Shown: positions 11,081 to 21,836, numbered from the stretch's first letter. The stretch: DNA of 64,000 nt from JBBECJ01 sp963763325 (GCA_963763325.1 CAVXOL010000002.1:62001-126000), one strand, 5' to 3'. Notes: generated from the letters alone by a model not told the origin. Numbers and translations: made by a program.

Positions 11081-11309
11081 GTTGGGTGTCACCCCTGGCA
11101 GGCTATGTCGTCTTCTCACGGGCAGGGGCGAGGCTGCGGCCGTCGCCTCTTCCCGCGAGAAGACGCCCGATCAGATATCAGGGGCTGATCCGTGGGAGGA
11201 GAACGACCGTTGTCCGCCATACCGATCCAGCCCCTGACACCTCGCCCAGCCCTTGACGAAGCGACACATTTTCGGTTCCCTTGTGCGGGTGATCTTATGC
11301 ACCCAACTT

Positions 11310-11327
11310 TGCATAGATTTCTATGCA
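11310..11327. promoter_or_regulatory. Palindromic operator candidate upstream of hemA
   Basis: TGCATAG-ATTT-CTATGCA is a perfect 7-bp inverted repeat. A further TTATGCA half-site lies at 11295-11301, 15 bases away. The block is AT-rich against a GC-rich background and ends 33 bases before the chosen hemA start, the position expected for a repressor or activator site. No regulator is assigned. Confidence 0.5.
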
Positions 11328-11359
11328 CTCCGCGCGATTTCGAGGGGAACCGGCATCGG

Positions 11360-12616
11360 GTGCACCTGTTCATGCTCGGCGCGAGCCACGAACGCGCGCC
11401 GCTTGCGATCCGCGAGCGACTGGCCTTCAACGGCGACGATCTGACCTCCGGCCTCCAGGCACTCTCAACCTTCGCCCACGAGGGCGTCATCCTCTCCACC
11501 TGTAACCGGACCGAGATCTACGCCCTCTTCGACGACCCCGCCGGCCAGCAACAGCTGCGCGACATGATCTGCGCGACGCGCGACTTGCCGCCTGACCTGC
11601 TGGACGGAGCCAGCGAGGCACGTGAGGGACGCGACGCCATCAGGCACCTGCTGCGCGTCACCAGCGGGCTGGATTCAATTGTGCTCGGCGAGCCGCAGAT
11701 TCTGTCGCAGGTTCAGTTCGCGCTCCGCGCTGCCCGCGACGCGAAGATCGCCGGCCCGGTCCTGACCCGGCTCTGCAACGAGGCACTGAGGACCGGCAAG
11801 CTGGCCCGGACCCGAACCGGTATCGCCCGCAACCGCCTCTCGATCGCCCACGCTGGAATCGACCTGGCCGCCCGCTGGCTGGACGGCCTAAAGAGCCGCA
11901 AGGTCGTCGTCGTTGGCGCAGGCGAGATCGGTGGTCTAACCGCCAGGATTCTGCGCAACGCCAGCGTCGCCGACCTCGTCATCGCCAACCGGACCCTCGC
12001 TCGTGCAGGGGCGCTGGCCGCCGACACCGGCGGGAGGGCCGTCCCACTCGACGCCCTGCGGAGTGAGGTCGCCACCGCCGACGCCGTCTTCGTCGCGACA
12101 ATGGCGGCCGGCTATCTGCTCGACCTGCCGCTGATCGGCGAACGGGCAAAGCCGCTGATCGCCGTCGACCTCTCCGTCCCGCGCGCGATCGATCCCGCAA
12201 CCGCCGACCACCCGCTGGTGCGCCTCTTCACCGTCGACGATCTCGACGAAGTCACCGCCGCACAGCGCGAGAAGTACGAGCAGGAAGTCAGTCAGGCCGA
12301 AGCACTCGTGGATGACGCGACCGACGCATTCTGCGACTGGTGGCGCACGCGCGAGGTCGTCCCAACGATCGCCGCCCTCCGCGACCACGCCGAAGCCATC
12401 CGCGAAAGCGAACTGGAACGCACCCTGCGCCGCCTCCAGCATCTCTCTGACCGCGACCGCAACCAGGTCGAAGCCCTCTCGGTCGCGATCGTCAATAAGC
12501 TGCTCCACGACCCGATCACCGGCCTGAAAGCCGACTCGCTCCACGGCACCCACGAGGACGCTGAGGCGGTGATTCGGCGGCTGTTTGGGACGGGTTTGCG
12601 CCCACCGACTCATTAG
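11360..12616 (+). CDS. hemA: Glutamyl-tRNA reductase
   Basis: The first committed enzyme of C5 tetrapyrrole synthesis: it reduces glutamyl-tRNA(Glu) to glutamate-1-semialdehyde with NADPH. The N-terminal catalytic domain has GASHERAPL and STCNRTEIYA, with the nucleophilic Cys. The central GAGEIGGLTARIL is the NADPH-binding loop, and a C-terminal helical dimerisation domain follows. I choose GTG 11360 (VHLFMLGASHERAP), which matches the family N-terminus and has GAGGGG upstream. The open frame to 11192 would place the palindromic operator inside the gene. hemL follows after 12 bases, so the two are co-transcribed. Confidence 0.93.
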   Translation: MHLFMLGASHERAPLAIRERLAFNGDDLTSGLQALSTFAHEGVILSTCNRTEIYALFDDPAGQQQLRDMICATRDLPPDLLDGASEAREGRDAIRHLLRVTSGLDSIVLGEPQILSQVQFALRAARDAKIAGPVLTRLCNEALRTGKLARTRTGIARNRLSIAHAGIDLAARWLDGLKSRKVVVVGAGEIGGLTARILRNASVADLVIANRTLARAGALAADTGGRAVPLDALRSEVATADAVFVATMAAGYLLDLPLIGERAKPLIAVDLSVPRAIDPATADHPLVRLFTVDDLDEVTAAQREKYEQEVSQAEALVDDATDAFCDWWRTREVVPTIAALRDHAEAIRESELERTLRRLQHLSDRDRNQVEALSVAIVNKLLHDPITGLKADSLHGTHEDAEAVIRRLFGTGLRPPTH

Positions 12617-12628
12617 AAAGAGGACCAG

Positions 12629-13926
<1,298 letters not shown>

Positions 13927-13952
13927 AGAGAACAGCCGAACGGAGACTGACG

Positions 13953-13976
13953 ACGGGGTGGCATGCGCCACCCCGT
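13953..13976. terminator. Bidirectional hairpin between hemL and the antitoxin-PIN gene
   Basis: ACGGGGTGGC and GCCACCCCGT form a perfect 10-bp stem with loop ATGC. It sits in the 50-base space between two convergent genes. T runs are absent, as is common in GC-rich genomes. Confidence 0.65.
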
Positions 13977-13979
13977 TCA

Positions 13980-14699
13980 TCATGGCTGCTCGATGATGCT
14001 GAGGAACTGGCGAGGATTCACGATCTGAATTGACCCGAGTCGGGAATCGCCAGCATGCACCAGCGAGTCGTTGTCTCCGGATACGAGAAATCCAGCGCGA
14101 GCGGTGTGTGCCGCATCAAGGAACTTCTGGTCCAGGTCATCACGGACGACGATCGGCGACGAAGTGACCTCGGCGAGCATCAATGCGTGATCGCGGACGA
14201 ATTCGAGAAAGCCAGCCACCTCAAATGGACTAACGCCGTACTTCGTAGCGAAGACGGGTCGATTGAGTACATCGCCGTATTCGTTGAGGATCGAATTCGT
14301 GACAACAACGACGAACTGCCCATCGAACATCGCCTGGATCACCGATCGAGGCGCACCCGTCCGCGACAGAAAGCTACTAACAACCAGGTTCGTGTCGACG
14401 ACAACCCTATGCTGACTCTGCTGCCGCTCACGATACTGCTGCCGTACCTCTTCTACTGCCTGGTTGACATCGCGCATGATCTCGTCGGGATCTTTATCAG
14501 CATTCCGTTCCTGCACACGCTGGATTATCTCCCAGTTGCGCTCATTTCGATCACCGCGCAGCCGCTCGTATTCCTTGGGGCTAATGACAATCCCAAGCGT
14601 CTCGCCATCCACTGCGAGCGCAACCGTATCCTCGGAGTCACGCAATCGCGCCAGCAACGACTCCAGTTCGGAATCCCTGACCTGATATGTCCGCACCAT
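13980..14699 (-). CDS. Fused antitoxin and PIN-domain toxin-like protein
   Basis: One 239-residue frame contains two parts normally encoded separately. Residues 1-95 look like the antitoxin that accompanies COG1569-type PIN proteins: ISPKEYERLRGDRNERNW, then NADKDPDEIMRDVNQAVEEV. Residues 97-239 are a PIN ribonuclease domain beginning RVVVDTNLVVSSFLSRTG with the first acidic residue (VDTN). Then come EYGDVLNRPVF and late acidic residues in DDLDQKFLDAA and SGDNDSLV. A strong GAGGAG site precedes ATG 14699. No Met separates the parts, so a fused product is expected unless a stop was lost by sequence error. It lies directly downstream of the McrB-like gene. Confidence 0.8.
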   Translation of the reverse strand: MVRTYQVRDSELESLLARLRDSEDTVALAVDGETLGIVISPKEYERLRGDRNERNWEIIQRVQERNADKDPDEIMRDVNQAVEEVRQQYRERQQSQHRVVVDTNLVVSSFLSRTGAPRSVIQAMFDGQFVVVVTNSILNEYGDVLNRPVFATKYGVSPFEVAGFLEFVRDHALMLAEVTSSPIVVRDDLDQKFLDAAHTARAGFLVSGDNDSLVHAGDSRLGSIQIVNPRQFLSIIEQP

Positions 14700-14749
14700 C
14701 TGTGTACTCCTCTGATCCAGCGGACGCCATGCTCAAGTGTAACGCGAGC

Positions 14750-16315
14750 CTACCCGAACGCCGTGAAGCCGTCCGTCTGCAGTTCCGCCAGCATCCGTAG
14801 GACGCGCTCGGCCGTCTTCGGCAGCGCGTAGTCCAGCGTCCGGAGCGGGGCCAGCGGGTCGGCCTCGCCACCGGCGACCGGCACCGGCACGATCGGCTGC
14901 GGATCGTCGGGCACCAGACACCAGGCCAGCACGTTCCGCAACGGCCGCTCCAGCTTGCCGCGCGAGCCGTGGAACTTCGGCAGCACCTTCATCAGGACAG
15001 CCGCGTCGAAGGCAGCGTTCTCGCCCAGCCCGTCGAACATCCCGTTCTCCTCGGCGACGGCCAGGAAGGTGACGATCTCGTCAAACACCCGATAACCGAA
15101 GTGCAGGTTGTCGTGCCGCAGCCGCGAGTTGAGCGCCTGGAGCCGCTCGCGCACCTCCGGATGCTCCGCGACGTACTCCGCGATCTCCGCCTTGTCGATC
15201 CGTGGGAAGCGACCCTGGCGAGTGAACGCCTTCAGCAACGCCTGCCGCTCGGCGTCAGACAGCTCCTGCGCGTCTCCGGTCGCCGCCGGTGGGTAGTCGC
15301 TGAAGTCGACATCGACCAGCTCAATCGAGAACGCCCGGTCGAGCACCTTCGGCGAGAACGCATGCGTCGTCTCATCGATGTTGACCGTCCCGACCACGTA
15401 CAGGTTCGGCGGCAACCGCATCTCGCGCGGCGGCAGATCCCCCTCGGCTGTCTCCGGGTAGACCAGCAGCAGCGCCTCGTTCGTCAAGCCGTCCGGCCCG
15501 CGCCCCGACTCCATCACGCTCAGCAGGTCGGCGAAGTAGTACTCCACATGCGCCAGGTTCATCTCATCCAGCACGACGAACCACGCCAGCCCGTCCTGCT
15601 GATCGAAGCTCCGCCGCGCCCGCTCCAGAAAGCGCAGGAACGGCGTCCACTCATACGCCTCCGTCAACGGGTTGTAGTAGCCCAGCAACGCCTTGCTGTC
15701 CCGCCAGTCCGGCCGGACGGAGAGGAACAGGTGATTCGACTGACGACGCTCGCGTCGGCACCAATCTCGGCGTCGGACGGCCATTCGGACTCAGGAGCGA
15801 TCCGAAACCCTGTCAGGTGCTGATCTTCGCTCAAGGACTGGGATCAAGAACGAAGCGATCGCCCAACGTAAACTGCGAGACGAACTGCTGCCGAACCTGT
15901 CCGCGCAGCACCGCAATGCGTCACGACGACATTCGCCACGATGATGCTGATACATCCGGCAAGCGCATGCTTGATCCCGCCGATCTCGAACTCAGGTTCC
16001 GCCAGTTCGGTCGCGTCCGGCAGCGCATGTCGATCGAAAGAGCCGCGCTAGGCACAACGAATCGTACCGTACTTGAGCATGTATGGCTTGACCGTAACAC
16101 GATCTCATCCGCGCTGAGCGATCAGGCACCCTGAGTGGTTCCGGCGTCGGCAGCATCGCCGCGAAGTGCTGCACCAACTTGGTCTTGCCGGTGCCGCTGA
16201 TGCCGCTGAGGATGACGAAGCCTTTGGTCTGGAGGGCGGTCATGAACGTCGCGAGTTGCCAATCAGTGTAAGAGAATCCGCGCTCAGACTGACAACGTAT
16301 CGTGCCAGAAACCAA
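14750..16315 (-). CDS. McrB-like AAA+ GTPase of a type IV-like restriction system (several frame breaks)
   Basis: This subunit would power DNA translocation for a McrC-type nuclease. Walker A is ILSGISGTGKTKLVQHF (near 16180), with FSYTDWQLATFMTAL just before it. The intact C-terminal 345 codons hold NHLFLSVRPDWRDSKALLGY, Walker B FVVLDEMNLAHVEYYFADLL and VVGTVNIDETTHAFSP. Between them (15735-16140) the reading frame breaks several times, but fragments such as VKPYMLKYG and QFTLGDRFVLDP match an inserted domain known in this subfamily. A candidate extra N-terminal stretch runs to ATG 16506 in another frame (EDAEILQDIDELLNCVRGRT). The gene is either inactivated or badly sequenced here. Confidence 0.7.
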
Positions 16316-16506
16316 CTCACGCAGCCATCGGAGGATTCATCAAGTTTCAGCAACTCGATCGTGATTCGCGGACAAGCTCGTTCGAATAATCGTCTCGTGC
16401 GACCTCGAACGCAGTTCAGGAGTTCGTCGATGTCCTGCAGGATCTCAGCGTCCTCAGGGATCGTCTTCCGCTGGATAGAACTTCCAAACCATGGTGGAGC
16501 GAGCAT

Positions 16507-17041
16507 AATGCTGATCAGCCCGTGTGACTAACGCGATCACGAAGCGTCAATCTCAGACATTCAAGTGTCAGAAGCCTGAGCGACATGCAAGTACGCGACT
16601 GCTTGTCCTCGATCGTCGTCAAGTTTGCAGCGCTGATTCAGACGTGCTCTCAGCGATGACGCGAGCCGAGCGCGCACGTCCATCGAACTGAGCGTCTCAG
16701 ATACGATGCCTGACCGGATCAGACCTCACTAGGAAACGAACAGAATCACGCACTGTCGTCGATCCGTCCGCCATCGAGCGCTGACGATGGCTCCACCACG
16801 GAACATCTGACCCACCATTGGATATTCGTGACGATGCATGGCTAATCGACATGCGACGGTTGGATACACAGAGCCATGAGCGCTGATAGCAATCACGATC
16901 GAACTTTGTCAAGCTCGTCAACGTGAGATTCAGCACAGCTGTGATTTGCCTCACGAATGTGAGAGATCCACGTCGAGTAATGCGATTCACGCAGCTCGGC
17001 GCATCTCGTTAGTCAGTGAGACCCAAATCGGTGCTTCCCAA
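16507..17041. other. No recognisable gene between McrB-like and DUF2357 genes
   Basis: Five hundred and thirty-five bases of visibly more AT-rich sequence than the flanks, with only short open frames of implausible composition. In related loci the two subunits usually abut, so this may hold the eroded N-terminal specificity domain of the McrB-like protein. No promoter or repeat was recognised. Confidence 0.4.
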
Positions 17042-18643
17042 TCATCTGAGCGTCTCTACTTCATGGCGTGAACGCACCGATGTCCAGCGATCGCGCTTCC
17101 CTTCAATATGTTCAAGCAGTTGCGGGCTCATACCAATATACCGTGGCAGTCCAATTTGCGTCCACGAAAACATCTCTGAGACATCCCCCGGATACACCAC
17201 CACCGCCGCCCGCAACCCCAACGCATCCCGATACGTATGCATCTTGTATAGGTCGTCGTTCTTGACGGTCGCGGTTGATGTCTCGTCGGTCCAGTCGGCG
17301 CGGTCGAGGCGGAATTTGGCGTCGAGGGCGACTTCGGGTTTGCCGTTGCGGTACCAGAGGTAGTCGGGGCGGAGGCCGACCGAGTAGCCGCGTACAGAAC
17401 GGTTGTAGACGAGCGTGCCTGCCGGGCCGAAGCGCGCTTCCGAGCGCCAGTTGAGGCCATGCTCGTCGGAGACGTGCAGCGACAGCAACGGCGCGATGTC
17501 CAGCGCGGCGGCTGAATCTCCTCCACCAGCGCGAAGAAGCACCAGACTTCGTAGAGCGTCGCGATGTCGCGGAGGTCGATGGCGCGCTGGAGGTGGCCGA
17601 AGAATGGGCGGCGGGCCAGGTTGAAGAGGCGCCAGGCGTCGAGCAGCTCGCGGTAGCCTTCGCGGCGGAGGAGGACGCGGGAGGACGACGGGATCCGGCG
17701 CAGGTCGCCGACCTCGGTGAACATCGGCTGGGCCAGCGTCAGGCGCAGCATCGACTCCGTCTCGTGGATGACGCGCTGGCGGTCGGCGGAGACCTGCCGC
17801 CACCACGGCTGGCGCGGCAGCGACTCGGCGGCGAAGAGCAGGTCGCGCAGGAACGCCTTGACGAAGCGGTTCTCGGGCGTGTCGAGCGTCTCCTCCGGAC
17901 GGCGCTGCCAGACCTCGGACGGCGCGTGGCCGCGCAGCTTCGTCGCCAGCGGGAAGCCGCTGGCGCGCACCCAGCGCTCCGGGCTGGTCAGGACATCCAG
18001 CAGGACGTCGGGATCGGCCTCGCTGACGGCCGCCAGCGGGACGAACTCCGGTCGGTCCGCCAGCCGCCGGTGTGGCCGGGCGACGACGACACCGGCCGCC
18101 TCGCGCAACGCCCGCGCGTGTTGCAGCAGGAAGTGGAGCGTGAAGAGCGGCGTCGGCGGCGCCGGAACATCGACGACGCCACGGGCGGTATCGGCGCTGA
18201 CCGCGAACGGCAGCCGGGCGGCCCGCGCGAAGAGGTCATCCAGAAGTGCCGAGAGAAACTCGACATGCTGCTCGACGCTCGGGAACTTCGGCGAGATCAC
18301 CTCCAGCACCAGCGGCAGCGCAGCACGGCCCGTGCTCGTCGAGCGGCTGGACGCTGGTCAGCCCAAGCTGGTTCTCGAATCGAACTCCGAAGAGGCCGTC
18401 ATCGATCGGCGGCACGAGTCGGTCGCCGACACGAAGAGATGTCGCACCATCATAGCGAACGAGGTAGTCCGACCACTCGTAGACGGCATGGGTGGCCGGT
18501 GCCAGCAGCGGATTGTCGTCCAGCGCGATGATCGGGCGCGACGATGGTCCAGGGCGGAGGTGACCTCGACCGTCGGCGAACTGGATTGGAAGGGTCCTGG
18601 TCGATGGCCCGTGGCCTTTCAGATCAAGGATAGCCTTCGGCAT
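17042..18643 (-). CDS. DUF2357 / PD-(D/E)XK nuclease, McrC-like partner (two frame breaks)
   Basis: About 530 residues after joining three frames (breaks near 18325 and 17515). The N-terminal part starts at ATG 18643 (MPKAILDLKGHGPSTRTLPI). The middle is the DUF2357 region (YEWSDYLVRYDGA; later WVRASGFPLATKLRGHAP and EETLDTPENRFVKAFL). The C-terminus is a restriction-nuclease core: LRPDYLWYRNGKPEVALDAK supplies the D...DxK pattern, followed by LYKMHTYRDAL. Such proteins pair with McrB-like GTPases as modification-dependent or phage-defence restriction systems. It lies upstream of the GTPase on the same strand, separated by 535 bases of poor sequence. Confidence 0.75.
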
Positions 18644-18688
18644 GCACGGATGATAGTAGCGACTCGCCTTGCACGCGCAATCATCGGT

Positions 18689-19040
18689 CTACGGGCATGT
18701 CAGAAGATATTCGAGCCGCCCGACCATCTCCTCGGCACTATAGACGCCGTGGACAAGCAGCAGCGATGCGACGATCTCGCCAACACTGCGGCGCCGCTTG
18801 GGAAAGAACACAATGCCGGCATGCTCAACCTGGATTGTGGTGCATACCGAGCGAAGTGCCGGTCATACGTCACCATGACTCGACCAGTTTCGCGAGACTG
18901 CTGGAAATAGGCAGTGTCGGCCGCGCCATGCCGCAGGCTTGCTTCATCGGCCGTCAGCACATCAATTCCACGCTGTCGAAGTTGGATCGCGATGGCGGAC
19001 CGGCAATGTGTTCATCAAGCTGAAAGCGAATGTCAGACAC
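18689..19040 (-). CDS. DUF5615 PIN-like toxin (frame-broken)
   Basis: Reconstructed protein of about 115 residues: IRFQLDEHIAG at the N-terminus, LTADEASLRHGAADTAYFQ, VMVTYDRHFARYA, then HAGIVFFPKRRRSVGEIV. This is the order of DUF5615 family PIN-like nucleases paired with DUF433 proteins, with acidic residues in the FQLDEH and VTYDRHF segments. Breaks occur near 18985 and 18850. GTG 19040 overlaps the DUF433 stop by eight bases, giving translational coupling as in toxin-antitoxin operons. Function as a toxin is inferred from family and context. Confidence 0.7.
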
Positions 19041-19346
19041 GGCGTTGCTGGATCAAATCATGGAGCCGGCTGGGATGCTGCTGCTTGATCTCGTCCGTAT
19101 ACGCGTCCTCGGCGGCTTCCTCGGCAGCGATGATCTCAGGATTGTCATAGTAGAAGGCAAGGGCTGCATGCACATCTGCCAACGTAGATCGTTGGAAGTT
19201 GCTCAACGATCTCCTGGGGAGACATACCCTGGTCCTCGTGATACATCGCGATGTGCGACACATTGATCCGATGGCCGATGATCCGCGCATTGTGGCCCGC
19301 CGTACCCGTCCACGATCTCGATGTGCTTGCGAATCACGTCGTCCAT
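19033..19346 (-). CDS. DUF433 antitoxin-like protein (frame-broken)
   Basis: Starts at ATG 19346 behind AAAGGA with MDDVIRKHIEIVDGYGG. After a break near 19290 it continues NARIIGHRINVSHIAMYHED and QGMSPQEIV. After another near 19195 it ends in DVHAALAFYYDNPEIIAAEE. The segment resembling an HTH (GHRINVSHIAMYHEDQGMSP) and the LADVHAALAFYYDNPE tail are diagnostic of DUF433. It would bind DNA and neutralise the DUF5615 partner whose start it overlaps. Confidence 0.75.
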
Positions 19347-19412
19347 AGTGACACATCCTTTGGAGCTATCAACGGTCTGAATGCATTGTAGTTGAGGCGG
19401 GATGGTGCCGTC

Positions 19413-20069
19413 CTAGCGGGATTCGGCTTCCCGGCTCCCGGTTCCCGCGTCCCGGTTCCCGCGTGCTCGCAAGCGGCTCCAGACGAACCAGCCGGCGAAG
19501 GCGACGGCACCGAGGATGACGGCGTATTGCAGGTAGCCGACGTAGCTTTCGACCTTCTCCCACTGGTCGCCCAGGATGTAGCCGGAACCGATCAGGGCGC
19601 TGTTCCAGAGGGCGCTGCCGATCGCGGTGTAGACAATGAAGGTCGGCAGCGACATATGCGTCAGTCCGGCCGGGATCGAGATCAGGCTGCGGACGACGGG
19701 GATCATCCGGCCGATCAGCACCGCCTTCGTGCTGTAGCGCTCGAAGACGCTGAAGGTCTTGTCCAGATCGGTCTGCTTCAGCAACATGTAGCGGCCATAG
19801 CGCTCGACCAGCCAGGCGAGCCGCTCCCGCCCGATCAGGTACCCAACGCCGTACAGGACCAGCGCGCCAGCGACCGAACCGAGCGTCGCCGCCAGAATCA
19901 CGCCCCACAGCGACAGATCACCCCGCGAGGCCGTGAACCCGCCCAGCGGCAGGATGATCTCCGATGGCAACGGTGGAAAGATCGTCTCCATCGCGATCAG
20001 CAGCGCAATGCCCGTGTAACCGAAGCGCTCGATAATATCGATAACTCGCTCTTCCAAGCCAGAAAACAT
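19413..20069 (-). CDS. DedA-family membrane protein
   Basis: A 218-residue integral membrane protein of the DedA/VTT family, implicated in lipid flipping and membrane homeostasis. The N-terminus has the DedA hallmark ALLIAMETIFPPLPSEIILP. The middle carries VLIGRMIPVVRSLISIPAGL, the conserved F/GRxxPxxR motif of the family. Several hydrophobic segments follow. The final 20 codons are rich in Arg, Gly and Ser and come from a run of CCCGGTTCCCGCG repeats, so the C-terminal tail may be a recent extension. Start ATG 20069. It diverges from rsgA across the GTCAGCC repeat block. Confidence 0.88.
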   Translation of the reverse strand: MFSGLEERVIDIIERFGYTGIALLIAMETIFPPLPSEIILPLGGFTASRGDLSLWGVILAATLGSVAGALVLYGVGYLIGRERLAWLVERYGRYMLLKQTDLDKTFSVFERYSTKAVLIGRMIPVVRSLISIPAGLTHMSLPTFIVYTAIGSALWNSALIGSGYILGDQWEKVESYVGYLQYAVILGAVAFAGWFVWSRLRARGNRDAGTGSREAESR

Positions 20070-20089
20070 GGTTTAGCCCGTTAGCCTGT

Positions 20090-20365
20090 CAAGTGGTCAG
20101 CCATCAGCCGTCAGCCGTCAGCCAGTTGACAATCGATCGACAGTCGTTCTCCGGTTCTGATTCCGGGGAACATGGAAGCATAGCCTGCCGGTCAGCCAGT
20201 CAGCCAGTCAGCGTGTCAGCCGGTCAGCCAGTCAGCCATCAGCCGTCGGTGTGCCGGACGGTTATGATGTCACTAACGATTGGGCCAGACTCCGAAAGCC
20301 GGGCTGATAGCTGACTGGCTGACCGGCTGACACACTGAAAGGCTGACAGGCTGATAACTGATAGC
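20090..20365. repeat. GTCAGCC-rich repeat block with inverted copies
   Basis: On the + strand TCAGCC recurs at least eleven times in 20097-20250, often as GTCAGCCA units spaced seven to eight bases apart. At 20303-20360 the complement GGCTGA recurs five or six times, so the two halves can pair. The block lies between divergent dedA and rsgA. A related motif reappears in the hairpin at 21837-21907. It is too short and irregular for CRISPR. Confidence 0.75.
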
Positions 20366-20395
20366 TCCCTCCGCTCCGTCCCTGTTGGAACCGAG

Positions 20396-21322
20396 TTGCA
20401 CGGCGTGATCGTGCGTGGCTACGGGTTGTATTACGATGTCGCGGTCGATGAGATCGAAGGCGAGATCCTGCGTTGCACCTTGCGCGGGATGCTCAAGCGC
20501 CAGCGCCGGAGGACCGATCCCGCCGCAGTCGGCGACCGCGTCCGGGCGACAATGACGACCCCCGAAACGCCGGAGAGCGACCCGCCCGAAGGCGTCATCG
20601 AGGAGATCATGCCGCGCGTCCGCGCCCTCTCGCGGCTGGCGCGCGGGACGCAGGATGTCGAGCAGGTCATCGTCGCCAATCCCGACCAGCTCGTCGCTGT
20701 CTTCGCGATCCATGAGCCGGAACCCCACCCGCGCTTGATCGACCGCTTCCTGCTGATCGCCGAAGCGCGCGGCCTGGCCTCGATCATCTGCTTCAACAAG
20801 GCCGACCTGGCGATGCCTGGCGATGTCGAGAAGCTGTCCGAGCCGTACCTGCCTGCCGGGTATCCGATCGTGACGGCCAGCGTCCGGACCGGCGAGGGTA
20901 TCGACGAACTGAAGGCGATGCTGGCCGGTAAGATCAGCGCCTTCGCCGGGCCATCGGGTGTCGGAAAATCAAGTCTGCTCAACGAGATCGCCCCTGAACG
21001 TGCCGCCGAGCGGACCGGCGAGGTCAGCCAGGCAACCGGCAAGGGCCGCCACACGACGACCTGGACAACCCTCTTCCGAGTCGCACCCGACACCTGGGTG
21101 GCGGACACCCCCGGCATCCGCGCCTTGCGACTCTGGGGCGTCCATTCCGACGACCTCGATCGACTCTATCCCGAATTCCGTGCCCACCTGGATCAGTGCT
21201 ACTATGCCGACTGCAACCACCTCAATGAGCCGGGCTGTGCCATCCTCGCCGCCGTCGAATCCGGCGAGATCCACCCGGCGAGGTATGAGAGCTATCGGTC
21301 GTTTGTGGAAAGTGATGAGTAG
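20396..21322 (+). CDS. rsgA: Ribosome small-subunit-dependent GTPase A
   Basis: A circularly permuted GTPase that checks late 30S ribosome maturation. It has an N-terminal OB fold (to residue 75) and then GTPase motifs in permuted order: G4 FNKADL, G1 AGPSGVGKSSLLN, G3 DTPGIR. The C-terminal zinc site CYYADCNHLNEPGC has the Cys-Cys-His-Cys pattern of RsgA. About 308 residues, full length. The start is TTG 20396 (MHGVIVRGYGLYYDV); no better initiator lies nearby. A strong hairpin follows the stop immediately. Confidence 0.93.
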   Translation: MHGVIVRGYGLYYDVAVDEIEGEILRCTLRGMLKRQRRRTDPAAVGDRVRATMTTPETPESDPPEGVIEEIMPRVRALSRLARGTQDVEQVIVANPDQLVAVFAIHEPEPHPRLIDRFLLIAEARGLASIICFNKADLAMPGDVEKLSEPYLPAGYPIVTASVRTGEGIDELKAMLAGKISAFAGPSGVGKSSLLNEIAPERAAERTGEVSQATGKGRHTTTWTTLFRVAPDTWVADTPGIRALRLWGVHSDDLDRLYPEFRAHLDQCYYADCNHLNEPGCAILAAVESGEIHPARYESYRSFVESDE

Positions 21323-21368
21323 CGGGACGTGGGACGCGACGATTCGAGACCCCGCGTCCCGCGTCCCG
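21323..21368 (+). terminator. rsgA terminator hairpin
   Basis: A 16-bp stem (21323-21338 with 21353-21368; CGGGACGTGGGACGCG with one G-T wobble) starts one base after the rsgA stop. No T run. Confidence 0.6.
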
Positions 21369-21384
21369 ACCAAACGGAGGAACC

Positions 21385-21834
21385 ATGGACGCACTCAATG
21401 CCGCTGCGAAGCAGGTTCTGGGAGTACAGAAGCAGGCGATGCGCGATGTCGTCAGCGGGCTGGACGGCGCGGCGCTGAACTGGAAGCCGCTGGATGGGCA
21501 GGAGACGAACTCGATCGCCGTCCTGCTCTCGCACGCGCTGGATGCCGAACGCTATCTGGTCGCGTCGTCGGTCGATGTCACGCTCGACCGCGACCGCGAG
21601 GCGCAGTTCCGGGTCGAGGTCGAGTCGGCCGGCGACCTGCTGGCGCTGATCGATCGGACCGAGGCTGAGGTCAATGGCTGGATCGACAGCCTGACCGCCG
21701 AACGTCTTGCCGCCGATGTCGCCCGCCCGAACCGCACCCACAGCGGCGCCTGGTGGCTTCTGCACGCCATCGAGCACTCCAACGAGCACGTCGGCCAGGC
21801 ATTGCTAACGCGGCAGTTGTACGAGGCGAGGTAG
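21385..21834 (+). CDS. DinB-family (DUF664-like) protein
   Basis: A 149-residue four-helix-bundle protein of the DinB/YfiT superfamily. The metal-binding histidines appear as AVLLSHALDAERYLV and in the C-terminal HAIEHSNEHVGQA, matching the three-His site used by thiol-dependent transferases of this fold. The substrate is unknown. ATG 21385 has a CGGAGG site. It lies between two strong hairpins (rsgA terminator and 21837-21907), so it is probably monocistronic. Confidence 0.85.
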   Translation: MDALNAAAKQVLGVQKQAMRDVVSGLDGAALNWKPLDGQETNSIAVLLSHALDAERYLVASSVDVTLDRDREAQFRVEVESAGDLLALIDRTEAEVNGWIDSLTAERLAADVARPNRTHSGAWWLLHAIEHSNEHVGQALLTRQLYEAR

Positions 21835-21836
21835 TG

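Noticed and set aside
20090..20365. CRISPR array
   Set aside because: Units are 7-8 bases with no unique spacers of 25-40 bases, and no cas genes are nearby.
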